From positions 1 through 64,000 of the forward strand of contig JASHOQ010000131.1 of assembly GCA_030041045.1 (NCBI GenBank): a stretch of DNA of 64,000 bases. Reading direction: 5' to 3'. The notes under the pieces are model-generated. The model did not search any database, was not told the origin of the DNA, and saw only the letters and a list, made by a program, of their open reading frames with translations. The position numbers and the translations under genes are program-made. Source of the DNA: Acidobacteriaceae bacterium (GTDB taxonomy: Bacteria > Acidobacteriota > Terriglobia > Terriglobales > Acidobacteriaceae). This document shows, in pieces, positions 25,531 to 34,887 of the stretch (positions are counted from its first letter, which is position 1; each line of letters begins with the position of its first letter).

Positions 25531-25676
25531 TGGATCACCCCCGCCTTACAGCATTCCCGGGAATCGTGCGAGGTTTTCGCCGGAGGGCCAGACCGCTTGT
25601 TGTGTTGGCGCTGGCCTGGGTGGACCGGTTTCTGCCCTGCAACCTTTCCAGGATCGCTGGAACTTGAGGCGTTTGC

Positions 25677-28343
25677 ATGAAAGTTCACCCGGTAGCAGCT
25701 CTTACCGCTCTGGCTGCCGTGCTCGCGTCTGCGCCTTTGCCGTCCCAGACGGGAGGGCAGGCAGGCGGCGCGAAACACGCCCTGCTGGTGGGGATTGACC
25801 TTTACGAACCGACCGGAACCCAGGCGCAGCATCCATCCGGATGCCACGGCGGCCGCTGTGATCTGCCCGTCTTCAAGAACCTCGATGGCCCTCTCAACGA
25901 CGTGGCCGCGATGCGCGACCTGCTGAGCAGCCCCAAGTTCGGATTCGATCCCAAAGACATTGTGGCGGTGACCAACCCGGCGCTGCCGGCCGCGCAGCTG
26001 CCGTTCGTCAATCTGCCGGCTGAGGAAACCGCGCATGACGGGCTGCTCAAGGCCATGCAGAAATACCTCGTCGATGTTCCGCAGAAGGGCGACACGGTGG
26101 TGTTTTACTACGCCGGGCACGGCTCTCTGCGCGTGAACAGCCAGGGCACGAAGATGGCGATGCTGGTGGACGGCAAGCCCAGCCACGCCGACAGCACGCT
26201 GGTGCCTTCAGACGCGTGGACGGGCAACTTCGACATTCGCGACCGCGAGATGACGCGCATCTTCAATGCGGCGCTGGATAAAGGAATCAAGCTGACGGTT
26301 TTGCTCGACAGTTGCCATAGCGGCTCGTTTACGCGCGGCGTGGAGATGGGCAAGCAATACACGGAGCGTTCGCTGGGCTACGATCCGCGCGACATCAACG
26401 AAGCGCCGGACCTGCTGGCGAACGGCGAGGAAGCGCCGGCGCCCACGGAGCGCAAGGCGAATCCGGCGCTGGTGTTCTCAGCCGCGCAGCAGGACCAGAC
26501 GGCCAAGGAGCGCGACTTCGGCGACACGCCTTCGACCACGGTGGCGCACGGCGCGTTCACGGTGGCGCTGATCAAGGCGCTGGAGGTGCTGCCGGCCGAT
26601 GCCCCGGCTTCCGACGTGTTTCGGCAGGTGAGGGCAACCCTCGAGGGCGAGCAGGTGGGCGACCAGACGCCGGCCATGGACGCCAGCGCAGACCGGTTGC
26701 GCGAGCCGCTGTTCGGCGGCATGAAAGCCGACGTGGGCAAGACGCGCGCCGCGGTGATCGGTGTGGACGAGGACGAAGGCACGGTGCTGCTCGATGCGGG
26801 CAAGCTTTCCGGCATCGACGCGGGAAGCGAGTTTACGTCTCTGAGCGCGGACAGCGAGGGACGGCACACGAAGCTGAAGGTCGATAGCCTGGACGGGCTG
26901 ACGCACGCGACGGCGAAAGTGGTGACGCCGCTCAAGGCGACGGTGACGGTGGGGCAGGTCTTTGAGATGAGCAAGTGGGTGCCGAGCGAGATTGACACGC
27001 TGCACGTGTGGACGTGGCCGGCAAACCTGAGCCTGCAGGCGATTGAGAGCACGGTGGAGCAGGTGAAGGCCTCGGGTGTGACCGCGGTCGACGACCCGGT
27101 GGAGAAGCCGTGGAGCGACATGCTGGCATGGAACGGCTCGGCGTGGGAGCTGCGCCACGCCGGACGCACGGCGGACACCAGCGTGGGCGCGACGCTGACG
27201 GCGGATGCGATCCAGACGGCGGCGAACGGATTTGCGCGGCTGTGCGTGGATGAGACCCTGAGCGCGGATGAGAAGCAGGCGCTGGCCGCGGTGAAGAGCC
27301 CGGCGATCTCCTATCAAACAGACGTGAAGGGATGCGAAACGTTTCTGCTCAAGCAGAACAGCGCGTGGATGATTCGCCACGTGGAGCTGGCTTCCACGAA
27401 GACGCTGGGCGCGACCGTAAGCGCAGCGGCCCTGAAGCAGGCGCTGGGCGCGGATGCCAAGCTCTGGGTGAACTTGCCCCCGCCGCAGGAACTCGCAGCG
27501 AAGCTGGCGCTACACGTGGACGGCAGCCTGGTGAAGGGCGTGGACGACGTGGCCACGGCGGACTACATCCTGGCCGGCAGCCTGAGCGACGACGGACCGC
27601 AGTGGGCGTGGTTCCACAAAGCGGAGTACGCGGCCGGGCCGCGCGCTGCCCAGACGCACGATCACAGCCCGGGGTGCTCCACCAGTTCCAAATATCCCGT
27701 AGCCAGCGACTGGGTGGTGCTCGCCGATCCGGCGTCGGCTGGCGATGCCAGCGCGGTGCTGAACGGCTATGCCGAGCGGCTGGCCAAGGTGAATGGATGG
27801 CTGAACATTGCCGACAATCTTTCGGGCGCCTCGGATGCCGAGTATTACAGCCTGGTCTTCAAGCGCGTCACCGATCAGTCGGTGCTTCCGGAGGGCGTAG
27901 CGGCGAAGCAGAATGAGCGCTTCAAGATGTACCTGAGCTCGGACGACCAGATCATCGAGAAGCGCTGGGTGTATGTGCTGGATATCGACTGCCACGGCAA
28001 GGGGTCGCTGTTATATCCGGCGGATACGGCGGACAACCGCTTCCCCAACGATGCCGACACGCCCATGCAATTCGTGCTGCCGGGCGCGCCCACGCTGCAC
28101 ATCGTGGCGCCCTTCGGCGTGGACACCATTCTGCTCATCAGCACGCAGGAACCGCTGCCCGATCCGTCAGCGTTGAATTTTGAAGGAGTGGGCACGCGCG
28201 GGGGTGGGAGCGCATCGACCAACCCGCTGCAGCAATTGCTTTCCGGCGCCAGCGCGGGAACGCGCGGGGCGGTCGCGGAGATGCCGACCAACTGGAGCAT
28301 CGATGCCACCACGCTCGAGAGTGTTCCCGAGGGAGCGAAGTGA
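25677..28343 (+). CDS. Exported metacaspase-like C14 peptidase with DUF4384-like C-terminal domain
   Basis: An 888-residue protein. Residues 1-27 form a signal peptide. The caspase-like domain (about 33-345) opens with KHALLVGIDLYEP, has the catalytic His148 in VVFYYAGHGS and the Cys213 in LTVLLDSCHSGSFTRG, and includes a conserved FSAAQQDQTAKE segment. The middle contains an SH3-like GTVLLDAGKLSGIDAGSEFT and two similar modules (WELRHAGRTADTSVGATL; WMIRHVELASTKTLGATV), suggesting an internal duplication at about residues 490-510 and 563-580. The last ~150 residues match DUF4384 (WVYVLDIDCHGKGSLLYPAD). It lies between the TPR-CHAT gene and a Tat-exported unknown protein, with four bases of frame overlap possible with the latter. 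Substrate and activation are unknown. Confidence 0.92.
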   Translation: MKVHPVAALTALAAVLASAPLPSQTGGQAGGAKHALLVGIDLYEPTGTQAQHPSGCHGGRCDLPVFKNLDGPLNDVAAMRDLLSSPKFGFDPKDIVAVTNPALPAAQLPFVNLPAEETAHDGLLKAMQKYLVDVPQKGDTVVFYYAGHGSLRVNSQGTKMAMLVDGKPSHADSTLVPSDAWTGNFDIRDREMTRIFNAALDKGIKLTVLLDSCHSGSFTRGVEMGKQYTERSLGYDPRDINEAPDLLANGEEAPAPTERKANPALVFSAAQQDQTAKERDFGDTPSTTVAHGAFTVALIKALEVLPADAPASDVFRQVRATLEGEQVGDQTPAMDASADRLREPLFGGMKADVGKTRAAVIGVDEDEGTVLLDAGKLSGIDAGSEFTSLSADSEGRHTKLKVDSLDGLTHATAKVVTPLKATVTVGQVFEMSKWVPSEIDTLHVWTWPANLSLQAIESTVEQVKASGVTAVDDPVEKPWSDMLAWNGSAWELRHAGRTADTSVGATLTADAIQTAANGFARLCVDETLSADEKQALAAVKSPAISYQTDVKGCETFLLKQNSAWMIRHVELASTKTLGATVSAAALKQALGADAKLWVNLPPPQELAAKLALHVDGSLVKGVDDVATADYILAGSLSDDGPQWAWFHKAEYAAGPRAAQTHDHSPGCSTSSKYPVASDWVVLADPASAGDASAVLNGYAERLAKVNGWLNIADNLSGASDAEYYSLVFKRVTDQSVLPEGVAAKQNERFKMYLSSDDQIIEKRWVYVLDIDCHGKGSLLYPADTADNRFPNDADTPMQFVLPGAPTLHIVAPFGVDTILLISTQEPLPDPSALNFEGVGTRGGGSASTNPLQQLLSGASAGTRGAVAEMPTNWSIDATTLESVPEGAK

Positions 28344-28347
28344 TGAC

Positions 28348-28368
28348 GAGCGAGTCAGCAAGTCAGCG
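28348..28368. repeat. Short octamer array after the C14 stop
   Basis: Two and a half units (AGCGAGTC, AGCAAGTC, AGCGG) begin four bases after the TGA of the C14 gene. This is the shortest clear member of the stop-codon-associated octamer family. Confidence 0.75.
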
Positions 28369-28444
28369 GCAAGTGGGCGCATCGGGAGAAATGTGGAGTT
28401 TTTTTGAATCAGGAAACAACCGAAAGCCGTGGAGGAAAGATCGT

Positions 28445-29596
28445 ATGAGCATCCGACGCCGTGAGTTTCTTTTGGGCGCCCCTGCGCTGGGCCTGCTGGG
28501 CGCGCTGTTTACGCCCGAGCAACTGCGCGCAATTCAGGACGCGCAGGACCAGAACGCGCAGAGCGAAGCGGCGCAGGAGGAAGAGGAGCTGCCGCACTCT
28601 TCCACCGGATTCTGGGGCGGATTTTACGACCAGGTTAATCCGAACAGTCCCGACTACGGAAAGCCGGAAGCGACGCGCGGCGCCGAAAGCCTGGCCAGCC
28701 CGGGGCTGGAGACGCAGTACCTGCATTACCTGAGTGACGCCAAGCAACTGCGCTATGCCACGTCGATCGACAAGAGCGAGCTGCTCGATCACGACGGCGA
28801 CGTTTCCGTGAGCATTCTCATGAACCAGTTCCGGCCCAGCTCCGAGGATGCCAAGGACAAGAACGCCTCGCAACTGCGCGTGGACACGACGCAGAACCAT
28901 CCCTTCATGAACCTGCTTTCGCCGCTGGCGTGGTCGGCGATGGCCTCGCTCCGGCCGGACAAGGCAGGCCAGATTCCGCCGCTCGATCAACTCGGATTCA
29001 AGTCGGACCAGGTGATGAACTCGTCGAGCCACATTCTGCTCACCCAGGGTAGCGGCAAAGTTGCGGTGAATATTTCGCGCGCGGCCAAGAATTCGGGCTT
29101 CGTGAAGGCGCTGGGGGTGATGGTGGAGGCGGCTAAAATGGCGGCGCCGTTTGTGGCGCTGCCGGCGGTGAGCGTGCCGGCGATGAGCGCGTTTTCCGAG
29201 GCCTTCAGCTATTGGGAGAATCGCACGCAGTTTCTCATCAACGGCAACCTGGTGAACGCCGCGGCCACGCAGCAGGCCATGGACGATCCGGAGCTGCACT
29301 CTCCATTGATCGGGCTGATGGCCGGCGACTATGTGGTGGTAGCCAAGAAGGATACCGACCAGCTGCAAGCTGTGCTGCCGCAGCTGCGCATCTTTCAGGG
29401 CTACCTGGTGCACGCGGATACCGACCTGAACCAGCCGCTGGAGCAGGTGCTTGCCGACAAAAAGATTCCGGATATCACCTACGCAACCGTGAAGGTGGGT
29501 GTGAATCCGATCGATACCTCCGCGGCGAAGGCGAGCCCGGCCGCGGCGGGTGCGGCGGCGAGCGCGAAAGAAAAAAAGAAGTCCAGTAAAGAGTGA
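28445..29596 (+). CDS. Unknown protein with Tat signal, partner of the CHAT/C14 block
   Basis: A 383-residue protein from ATG 28445 (GGAGGAAA seven bases upstream); the open frame extends to 28340 through repeat sequence, which is unlikely to be translated. The N-terminus MSIRRREFLLGAPALGLLGA is a twin-arginine signal, so it is exported folded. No known domain is recognised. The body is helical/amphipathic (NSGFVKALGVMVEAAKMAAP) with a GDYVVVAKKDTDQLQAVLPQ strand region, and the tail is Ala- then Lys-rich (SAKEKKKSSKE). Position between a C14 peptidase and a DUF3857 protein suggests a shared envelope function, as substrate, inhibitor or scaffold, but there is no direct evidence. Confidence 0.8.
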   Translation: MSIRRREFLLGAPALGLLGALFTPEQLRAIQDAQDQNAQSEAAQEEEELPHSSTGFWGGFYDQVNPNSPDYGKPEATRGAESLASPGLETQYLHYLSDAKQLRYATSIDKSELLDHDGDVSVSILMNQFRPSSEDAKDKNASQLRVDTTQNHPFMNLLSPLAWSAMASLRPDKAGQIPPLDQLGFKSDQVMNSSSHILLTQGSGKVAVNISRAAKNSGFVKALGVMVEAAKMAAPFVALPAVSVPAMSAFSEAFSYWENRTQFLINGNLVNAAATQQAMDDPELHSPLIGLMAGDYVVVAKKDTDQLQAVLPQLRIFQGYLVHADTDLNQPLEQVLADKKIPDITYATVKVGVNPIDTSAAKASPAAAGAAASAKEKKKSSKE

Positions 29597-29768
29597 ACGG
29601 GAGGGCGGCGGCGGCGCGCGAGGCGCCGGGGGCGCAGCCGCGCCGGGCGGACATGATGGCTTGCGGGCTGCTCGCCGCCGGCCGGCTGGGTAATCCGATT
29701 TCTCAGGGGTCTGGAGCTGCGCAGAATTCTCGCTCCGGCTTTCCGTTTTCGGAGTACCCTGTGCGTAT

Positions 29769-32700
29769 ATGCGAGATACATTAGGTTCACTTTCCCCGGC
29801 TTTCGCTTTGGCATTCGCCCTGGCTCCCCTTGCCGGACCCGCGCAGACGCCGCCCGCAACGCCTGCCCCCGACGCGTACAAAAATGAGTCCGTCGTCCTC
29901 GAGCGCTCTGAAACCACGTACAAGATGCATGCCGACGGAACCGGCGAGCGCGATGTGCGCGTGATCGCGCGCGTGCAGTCCGACGGCGCCGCGCAGCAGT
30001 TCGGCGTCCTCACCTTTGACTACGCCTCCGCCTACGAGACTCCCGTGATCAAGTTCGTGCACGTGCACAAGGCCGACGGTTCCGTGGTCGATACGCCGGC
30101 CTCGGACGCCATTGACATGCCCGCCGACGTGACGCGCGAGGCGCCCCTCTACAGCGATCTCAAAGAGAAGCACGTGCCCGTGCGCTCGCTGGCCTCCGGC
30201 GACACGCTCGATTACGAGATAGACACCACCATCAACAAGGCGGAAGCGTCGGACGAATTCTGGGGCGCCGACCACTTTACACCTCCGGGCACGGTGATCG
30301 TGCTGGCGGAGATTCTCAATCTTGAAGTTCCCGCGGACAAGTACGTGCAGGTCTGGAGCCCGAACCACAAACCCACGGTGGCGGAGAAAGACGGCGTGCG
30401 CACTTACACGTGGAATGTCGCCCAGCTGGTGACCGCGCCCAGAAACAGCGGAGACGAGAAGGCCGTTCAGCCCAAGGATCCCGATGAGGACGAGGACGGG
30501 CGCAAGGTTCCCTCCGTCGCCTGGACCACCTTCCACAGCTGGGCGGAGGTGGGCGACTGGTATCGCGGCCTGGCGCTCAAGCAGGCGCAGCCGAATGACG
30601 AAATCCGCACCCGCGCCGATGAGCTGACCCGAGACGCGAAAACGCCCGAAGACCAGGTGCAGGACATCTACGACTTCGTTTCTACGCACACGCGCTACGT
30701 GGGCATCGACTTCGGCATCGGCCGCTATCAGCCCCACGCCGCAGGCGAGGTGCTGGCCGATGGCTACGGCGACTGCAAGGACAAGGACACGCTGCTCGAA
30801 TCGCTGCTGCGCGCCAAGGGATTCTCGTCCGCGCCCGCGCTCATCGGCGCCGGCATTGCCCCCGTGCCCGACGTTCCTTCACCTGCCGTCTTCAACCACG
30901 TCATCACCACCGTGAATCTGCCCAGCGGACGCATCTGGCTTGACAGCACGCCGCTCGACGCCCCTTACCGCTATCTCACCGCTGTCATCCGCGACCAGAA
31001 GGCGTTGATCGTTCCCACTGACAAGCCGGCCTCGCTTGAGTCCACGCCGGCCGACGCGCCTTATCCTTTCGCCGCGCGCTTTGAGGCCGACGGCGCGCTC
31101 GACGCCGAGGGCAAGCTCACTGCGAAGATGTCTGCAACTTATCGCGACGACGACGAAGTGCCCATTCGCGCGCTGGCGCGCGGCATGGCTCCCGCGGATT
31201 GGGACAAGGCCTCGCAATATGTCTCCTCGATCACCGGCTTTGGCGGCACCACCAGCGACACCAAGTTCGAAAACGCCGGAGACGCCTCCCATCCCATCGT
31301 GATGACTTACGATTATGCGCGCCATCCCTTCGGCGACTGGGACAATCTCCGCATTGTTCCGCTGTTTCCGGCGCTTGAATTCGCGGCGCTCGACAGCGAC
31401 ACCACCGAGCCCCAGGAAGACATTCAGCTGGGCGCGCCGCGCACGCTCACGGCCATCTCCCGCATCCACCTGCCCGACGGCTACCGCACCGACCTGCCCG
31501 ACCCCATCCACGTAAAGACCGATTTTGCCTCCTTCGACAAGACCTATCGCTTCGAGGAGGGCGAGATCGTGGCCGAGCGCACCATCGTCGTGCTCAAAGA
31601 GAAGGTGCCGCGCGCGGACTGGAAGCAGTACCAGGGCTTTACCAGGGACATCAGCCTCGACGGCGAGCCCTGGATCCAGCTCATCCGGCCGTCGAAGGTG
31701 ACGGCGGCGGCTGAGCCGAAGCTCAACCTGCATCCGCCTGGAAGCGCCGGGTCGGGCAACGATTCGAAATCGTTGCCCCTCCACGTGCAAGAAGTGCCCG
31801 CGCCGGAGAGCCCGTCCGCCGCACCCTCCGTCGCTGCTCCTTCCGGCGAATCGGCCTCGGACCTTATGCAGCAGGCGCAGGACCAGATGAGGGAGGGCGA
31901 CTGGACAGCGGCGCGGCAGACGCTCGACGAGGTGAAGGCCAAGAATCCGGAAGAGGAGAATCTGTGGAGCGGGTATGGAGTGATTGCCGCGGCCCAGCAG
32001 AAAAACTTCGAAGAGGCTGAAGCCGATTTCCGCAAGGAGATCACTGCGCATCCCGACAATGAGCCGGCGGTCATGGCCCTTGCCGGGGCGGAGTCGCAAA
32101 ACGGCGACGCGGCCGGGGCGCAGAAGACGTTGCAGCTATACCTCGCGCGCAATCCGGGCAACATGCGCATCAGTTTGTATCTTGCAGGCCTGGAGCGCAC
32201 CGCGGGCGACTATGCCACCGAGCTGAAGACTCTGGAAAGCGCGGCCGACCAGGCTCCCGACAACCGCGAGATTCGCGTGCAGGAAAGCGAAGCCCTGGTG
32301 CGGCTGAACCGCAATGAGGAAGCGGCTGCCGCGGCCAAGAGCGCGCTCGACGGCGCCGACGACCCCGGCGTACTCAACGATGCCGCCTACGAGCTGAGCG
32401 AGTCCGGCCTCGATCTCGACGTGGCCGAGGAGGCTTCGCGCCGCAGCGTGGAGAAGCAGGAGGAAAAGAGCGCCCAGATGACCACCGAGCAGGCCAACAG
32501 CAACGCTTTCTTCCAGGCCAATCTCCTCATTGCCTCGTGGGACACGCTGGGCTGGATCCTGTTTCGCGAGGGCAAAGTCGACGCGGCCAAACCCTACCTG
32601 AGCGCCGCGTGGCGCGCCGGGCTTGAAGCCGAGGTGGGCGATCATCTGGCCCAGCTCTACGAGAGCCAGGGCCAGAAAGACGAGGCGCTGGCCGCGTACG

Positions 32701-33113
32701 TGCTCGCCCAGGCGGCCGTCACGCGCAATCTGCCGCCCGACGTGCGCGCGCACATCGATGACGGCATCCGGCGCCTCAAAGCCGCGGGCGCCAAGCCGGG
32801 CCCGGCCGACCCCAAGCAGGCCCTGCAGGACCTGCGCACCTTCCAGTTCACGCGTCCGGAAGACGCAAGCGGCTGGGGCGCCTTCCGCCTCGAAATTACC
32901 AACGCCGGGGTGATTCAGTCGCAGCAGATGTCCGGTGAAAAGAAGATCGTGCTTGCCGTGCCCGCGCTCAACAAAATGAAATTGCCGGAGCTGCTTCCGC
33001 CGGACTCGAAAGCGCACCTGCTGCGCAGCGCCGTGGTGGATTGCAACGCGGGAGCCCTCACCTGCAATCTGATCCTGGTTCCCGACGGCGGACTGCAGAC
33101 AGAGCAGCAATAA
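29769..33113 (+). CDS. Exported DUF3857 / transglutaminase-like / TPR protein
   Basis: A 1114-residue protein with a signal peptide (residues 1-25, ending GPAQ). DUF3857 (about 40-230; SETTYKMHADGTGERDVRVI) is followed by a transglutaminase-like core whose triad is visible: Cys in ADGYGDCKDKDTLLESLLRA, His in VFNHVITTVNLP and Asp in RIWLDSTPLDAPYRYL. A beta-rich DUF3858-like part follows, then a low-complexity Pro/Ser linker (about 655-695) and a TPR array (about 700-1000). The linker contains a perfect 10-bp inverted repeat at 31754-31778 that is read in frame. It comes last in the row of exported proteins. DUF3857 proteins are common in Acidobacteriota and Bacteroidetes, without a firm biochemical role. 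Confidence 0.9.
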   Translation: MRDTLGSLSPAFALAFALAPLAGPAQTPPATPAPDAYKNESVVLERSETTYKMHADGTGERDVRVIARVQSDGAAQQFGVLTFDYASAYETPVIKFVHVHKADGSVVDTPASDAIDMPADVTREAPLYSDLKEKHVPVRSLASGDTLDYEIDTTINKAEASDEFWGADHFTPPGTVIVLAEILNLEVPADKYVQVWSPNHKPTVAEKDGVRTYTWNVAQLVTAPRNSGDEKAVQPKDPDEDEDGRKVPSVAWTTFHSWAEVGDWYRGLALKQAQPNDEIRTRADELTRDAKTPEDQVQDIYDFVSTHTRYVGIDFGIGRYQPHAAGEVLADGYGDCKDKDTLLESLLRAKGFSSAPALIGAGIAPVPDVPSPAVFNHVITTVNLPSGRIWLDSTPLDAPYRYLTAVIRDQKALIVPTDKPASLESTPADAPYPFAARFEADGALDAEGKLTAKMSATYRDDDEVPIRALARGMAPADWDKASQYVSSITGFGGTTSDTKFENAGDASHPIVMTYDYARHPFGDWDNLRIVPLFPALEFAALDSDTTEPQEDIQLGAPRTLTAISRIHLPDGYRTDLPDPIHVKTDFASFDKTYRFEEGEIVAERTIVVLKEKVPRADWKQYQGFTRDISLDGEPWIQLIRPSKVTAAAEPKLNLHPPGSAGSGNDSKSLPLHVQEVPAPESPSAAPSVAAPSGESASDLMQQAQDQMREGDWTAARQTLDEVKAKNPEEENLWSGYGVIAAAQQKNFEEAEADFRKEITAHPDNEPAVMALAGAESQNGDAAGAQKTLQLYLARNPGNMRISLYLAGLERTAGDYATELKTLESAADQAPDNREIRVQESEALVRLNRNEEAAAAAKSALDGADDPGVLNDAAYELSESGLDLDVAEEASRRSVEKQEEKSAQMTTEQANSNAFFQANLLIASWDTLGWILFREGKVDAAKPYLSAAWRAGLEAEVGDHLAQLYESQGQKDEALAAYVLAQAAVTRNLPPDVRAHIDDGIRRLKAAGAKPGPADPKQALQDLRTFQFTRPEDASGWGAFRLEITNAGVIQSQQMSGEKKIVLAVPALNKMKLPELLPPDSKAHLLRSAVVDCNAGALTCNLILVPDGGLQTEQQ
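31754..31778. repeat. In-frame palindrome inside the DUF3857 gene
   Basis: GGGCAACGAT and ATCGTTGCCC form perfect 10-bp arms around TCGAA. It falls exactly in the linker between the transglutaminase and TPR regions and encodes Gly-Asn-Asp-Ser-Lys-Ser-Leu-Pro. It looks like a short REP-type insertion tolerated in a linker. Confidence 0.7.
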
Positions 33114-33254
33114 ACGGGAGGCGGCTGCGCCGATCGGCCTCGTATCCTTTTTTCAGCGGACCCGGCGTTCGGGAAGTCAAACGATCCAATGAATTCATCG
33201 GCCTGAAGCAGACGGCGCAGTGGGTCCGGGCTCAATCCCGTTTCGGAGGCAGGC

Positions 33255-34811
33255 ATGCAGGAAAGCAACGGCGCGGTAGCGCGTCATTCTCCCCTCGAGA
33301 TCGCACCCGCGGAGTTCCGCGCGCTTGGGCACCGGCTCGTCGACCGCATCGCAGAGTTTCTCGAATCGCTCCCTCAGCGTCCCGTCACTCCCGGCGAATC
33401 GCCCGCGCGCATCCGGCAGGCGCTGGCGGCGGAGCGCTCCCTGCCGCATGCCGGGTCCGATGCTGCGGGGCTGCTCGATCGCGCCGCCGACCTGCTCTTT
33501 GCACACTCGCTCTTTAACTCACATCCGCGCTTCTGGGGGTACGTCACCTCCTCCGCCGCGCCCATCGGGGTCCTGGGCGATTTGCTTGCTTCTGCCGTGA
33601 ACGCCAACGTGGGCGCCTGGCCGCTCTCGCCCATGGCCAGCGAAATTGAGGCCCAGACTGTGCGCTGGATCGCAGAGCTGCTCAACTACCCCGTCGATTG
33701 CGGGGGCCTGTTCGTGAGCGGCGGCAACATGGCCAACCTGGTGTGCTTTCTCGCCGCCCGGCAGGCCAGGGCCGGCCGCGATGTGCGCAAAGAGGGCGTG
33801 GACGGCGCGCGCCTGCGCGTCTACTGCTCCACTGAGACGCACACGTGGATTCAGAAGGCCGCGGACATCTCCGGCATGGGCACCGATGCGGTGCGCTGGA
33901 TCGCCGTCGACGGGCAAGGGCGCGTTGACACCCGCGCCGTGCGCGCGCAGATCGAGCGCGACCGGGACGCGGGCGAGCGGCCGATTCTGCTGGTTGCCAA
34001 CGCCGGCACCGTGAGCACCGGCGCCGTCGATCCGCTGCCCGAGCTTGCGCACATCGGCCGCGAGTTCGGCCTCTGGCTGCACGTGGATGGCGCTTACGGC
34101 GCGCTCGCCGCCGTCGCGCCGGACGCGCCGGCCGCGCTGCGGGCTTTGGCTGAAGCGGATTCCATTGCCGTAGACCCGCACAAGTGGCTGTACGCACCGC
34201 TTGAGGCCGGATGCGTCCTGGTGCGCGAAGCGGGCAGGCTGCGCGATGCCTTTTCGTATCACCCGCCCTACTATCATTTCGGCGATGAAGCGATCAATTA
34301 CTTCGATCTCGGGCCGCAGAACTCGCGCGGATTCCGCGCCCTCAAGGTCTGGCTTGCGCTCGAGCAGGTGGGCCGGGAAGGCTACGCACGCATGATCGCG
34401 GACGACATCCGTCTTTCCGGCGAGCTCTTTGCGCATTTGGCGCAGTTCCCCGAGATCGAAGCCCTGACGCAATCGCTCAGCATCGCCACCTTCCGCTTTG
34501 TGCCCGCGGATCTGGGTCCCGGTGAGGAAAGAGATGATTATCTCGATCAGCTGAATCGCGAGCTGCTCACGCGGCTGCAAAACGGCGGCGAAGCCTATCT
34601 CTCCAACGCGCTCATCCAGGGAAAATTCGCGCTGCGCGCCTGCATTGTGAACTTCCGCACCTCGGCTTCGGATATTCGCGTGCTTCCGCCGCTGGTGGTG
34701 CGCATCGGCAGAGAAGTGGATGCGGAGCTGCGTCCGTCGGGACTCCGCATCGGCTCCGGCCCCGCCGGCCAATTCCCGCATCCTTCCGGTGCGCGCTCAA
34801 CAAACGGCTGA
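33255..34811 (+). CDS. PLP-dependent group II amino acid decarboxylase (aromatic-L-amino-acid decarboxylase-like)
   Basis: A 518-residue pyridoxal-phosphate enzyme. The family pattern is complete: HPRFWGYVTSSAAPIGVLGD near the N-terminus, GLFVSGGNMANLVCFLAARQ, ILLVANAGTVSTGAVDPL, LWLHVDGAYGALAAV, and the Schiff-base Lys310 in SIAVDPHKWLYAPLEAG. The C-terminal QNSRGFRALKVWLALEQVGR and NALIQGKFALRACIVNFRT are typical of DOPA/tryptophan decarboxylase-like enzymes, but the substrate cannot be told from sequence. ATG at 33255 has GGAGGC about five bases before it. Its end lies 76 bp before ctaB; no functional link is evident. Confidence 0.93.
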   Translation: MQESNGAVARHSPLEIAPAEFRALGHRLVDRIAEFLESLPQRPVTPGESPARIRQALAAERSLPHAGSDAAGLLDRAADLLFAHSLFNSHPRFWGYVTSSAAPIGVLGDLLASAVNANVGAWPLSPMASEIEAQTVRWIAELLNYPVDCGGLFVSGGNMANLVCFLAARQARAGRDVRKEGVDGARLRVYCSTETHTWIQKAADISGMGTDAVRWIAVDGQGRVDTRAVRAQIERDRDAGERPILLVANAGTVSTGAVDPLPELAHIGREFGLWLHVDGAYGALAAVAPDAPAALRALAEADSIAVDPHKWLYAPLEAGCVLVREAGRLRDAFSYHPPYYHFGDEAINYFDLGPQNSRGFRALKVWLALEQVGREGYARMIADDIRLSGELFAHLAQFPEIEALTQSLSIATFRFVPADLGPGEERDDYLDQLNRELLTRLQNGGEAYLSNALIQGKFALRACIVNFRTSASDIRVLPPLVVRIGREVDAELRPSGLRIGSGPAGQFPHPSGARSTNG

Positions 34812-34887
34812 AACCAATCGGAACCGGACCCTGCTTGGTATCATCAAAGCAGCAGTGCATTCCCGTCGCTCCACCTTTCAGATCCCG

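Noticed and set aside
28340-28444. Upstream extension of the Tat protein gene overlapping the C14 stop by four bases
   Set aside because: The extension is encoded by octamer repeat sequence and would bury the twin-arginine signal; the ATG at 28445 has a good ribosome site.
34720-34887. Longer start for ctaB inside the decarboxylase gene
   Set aside because: The extra 56 residues are polar and low in similarity to CtaB N-termini; the ATG at 34888 gives the normal length.
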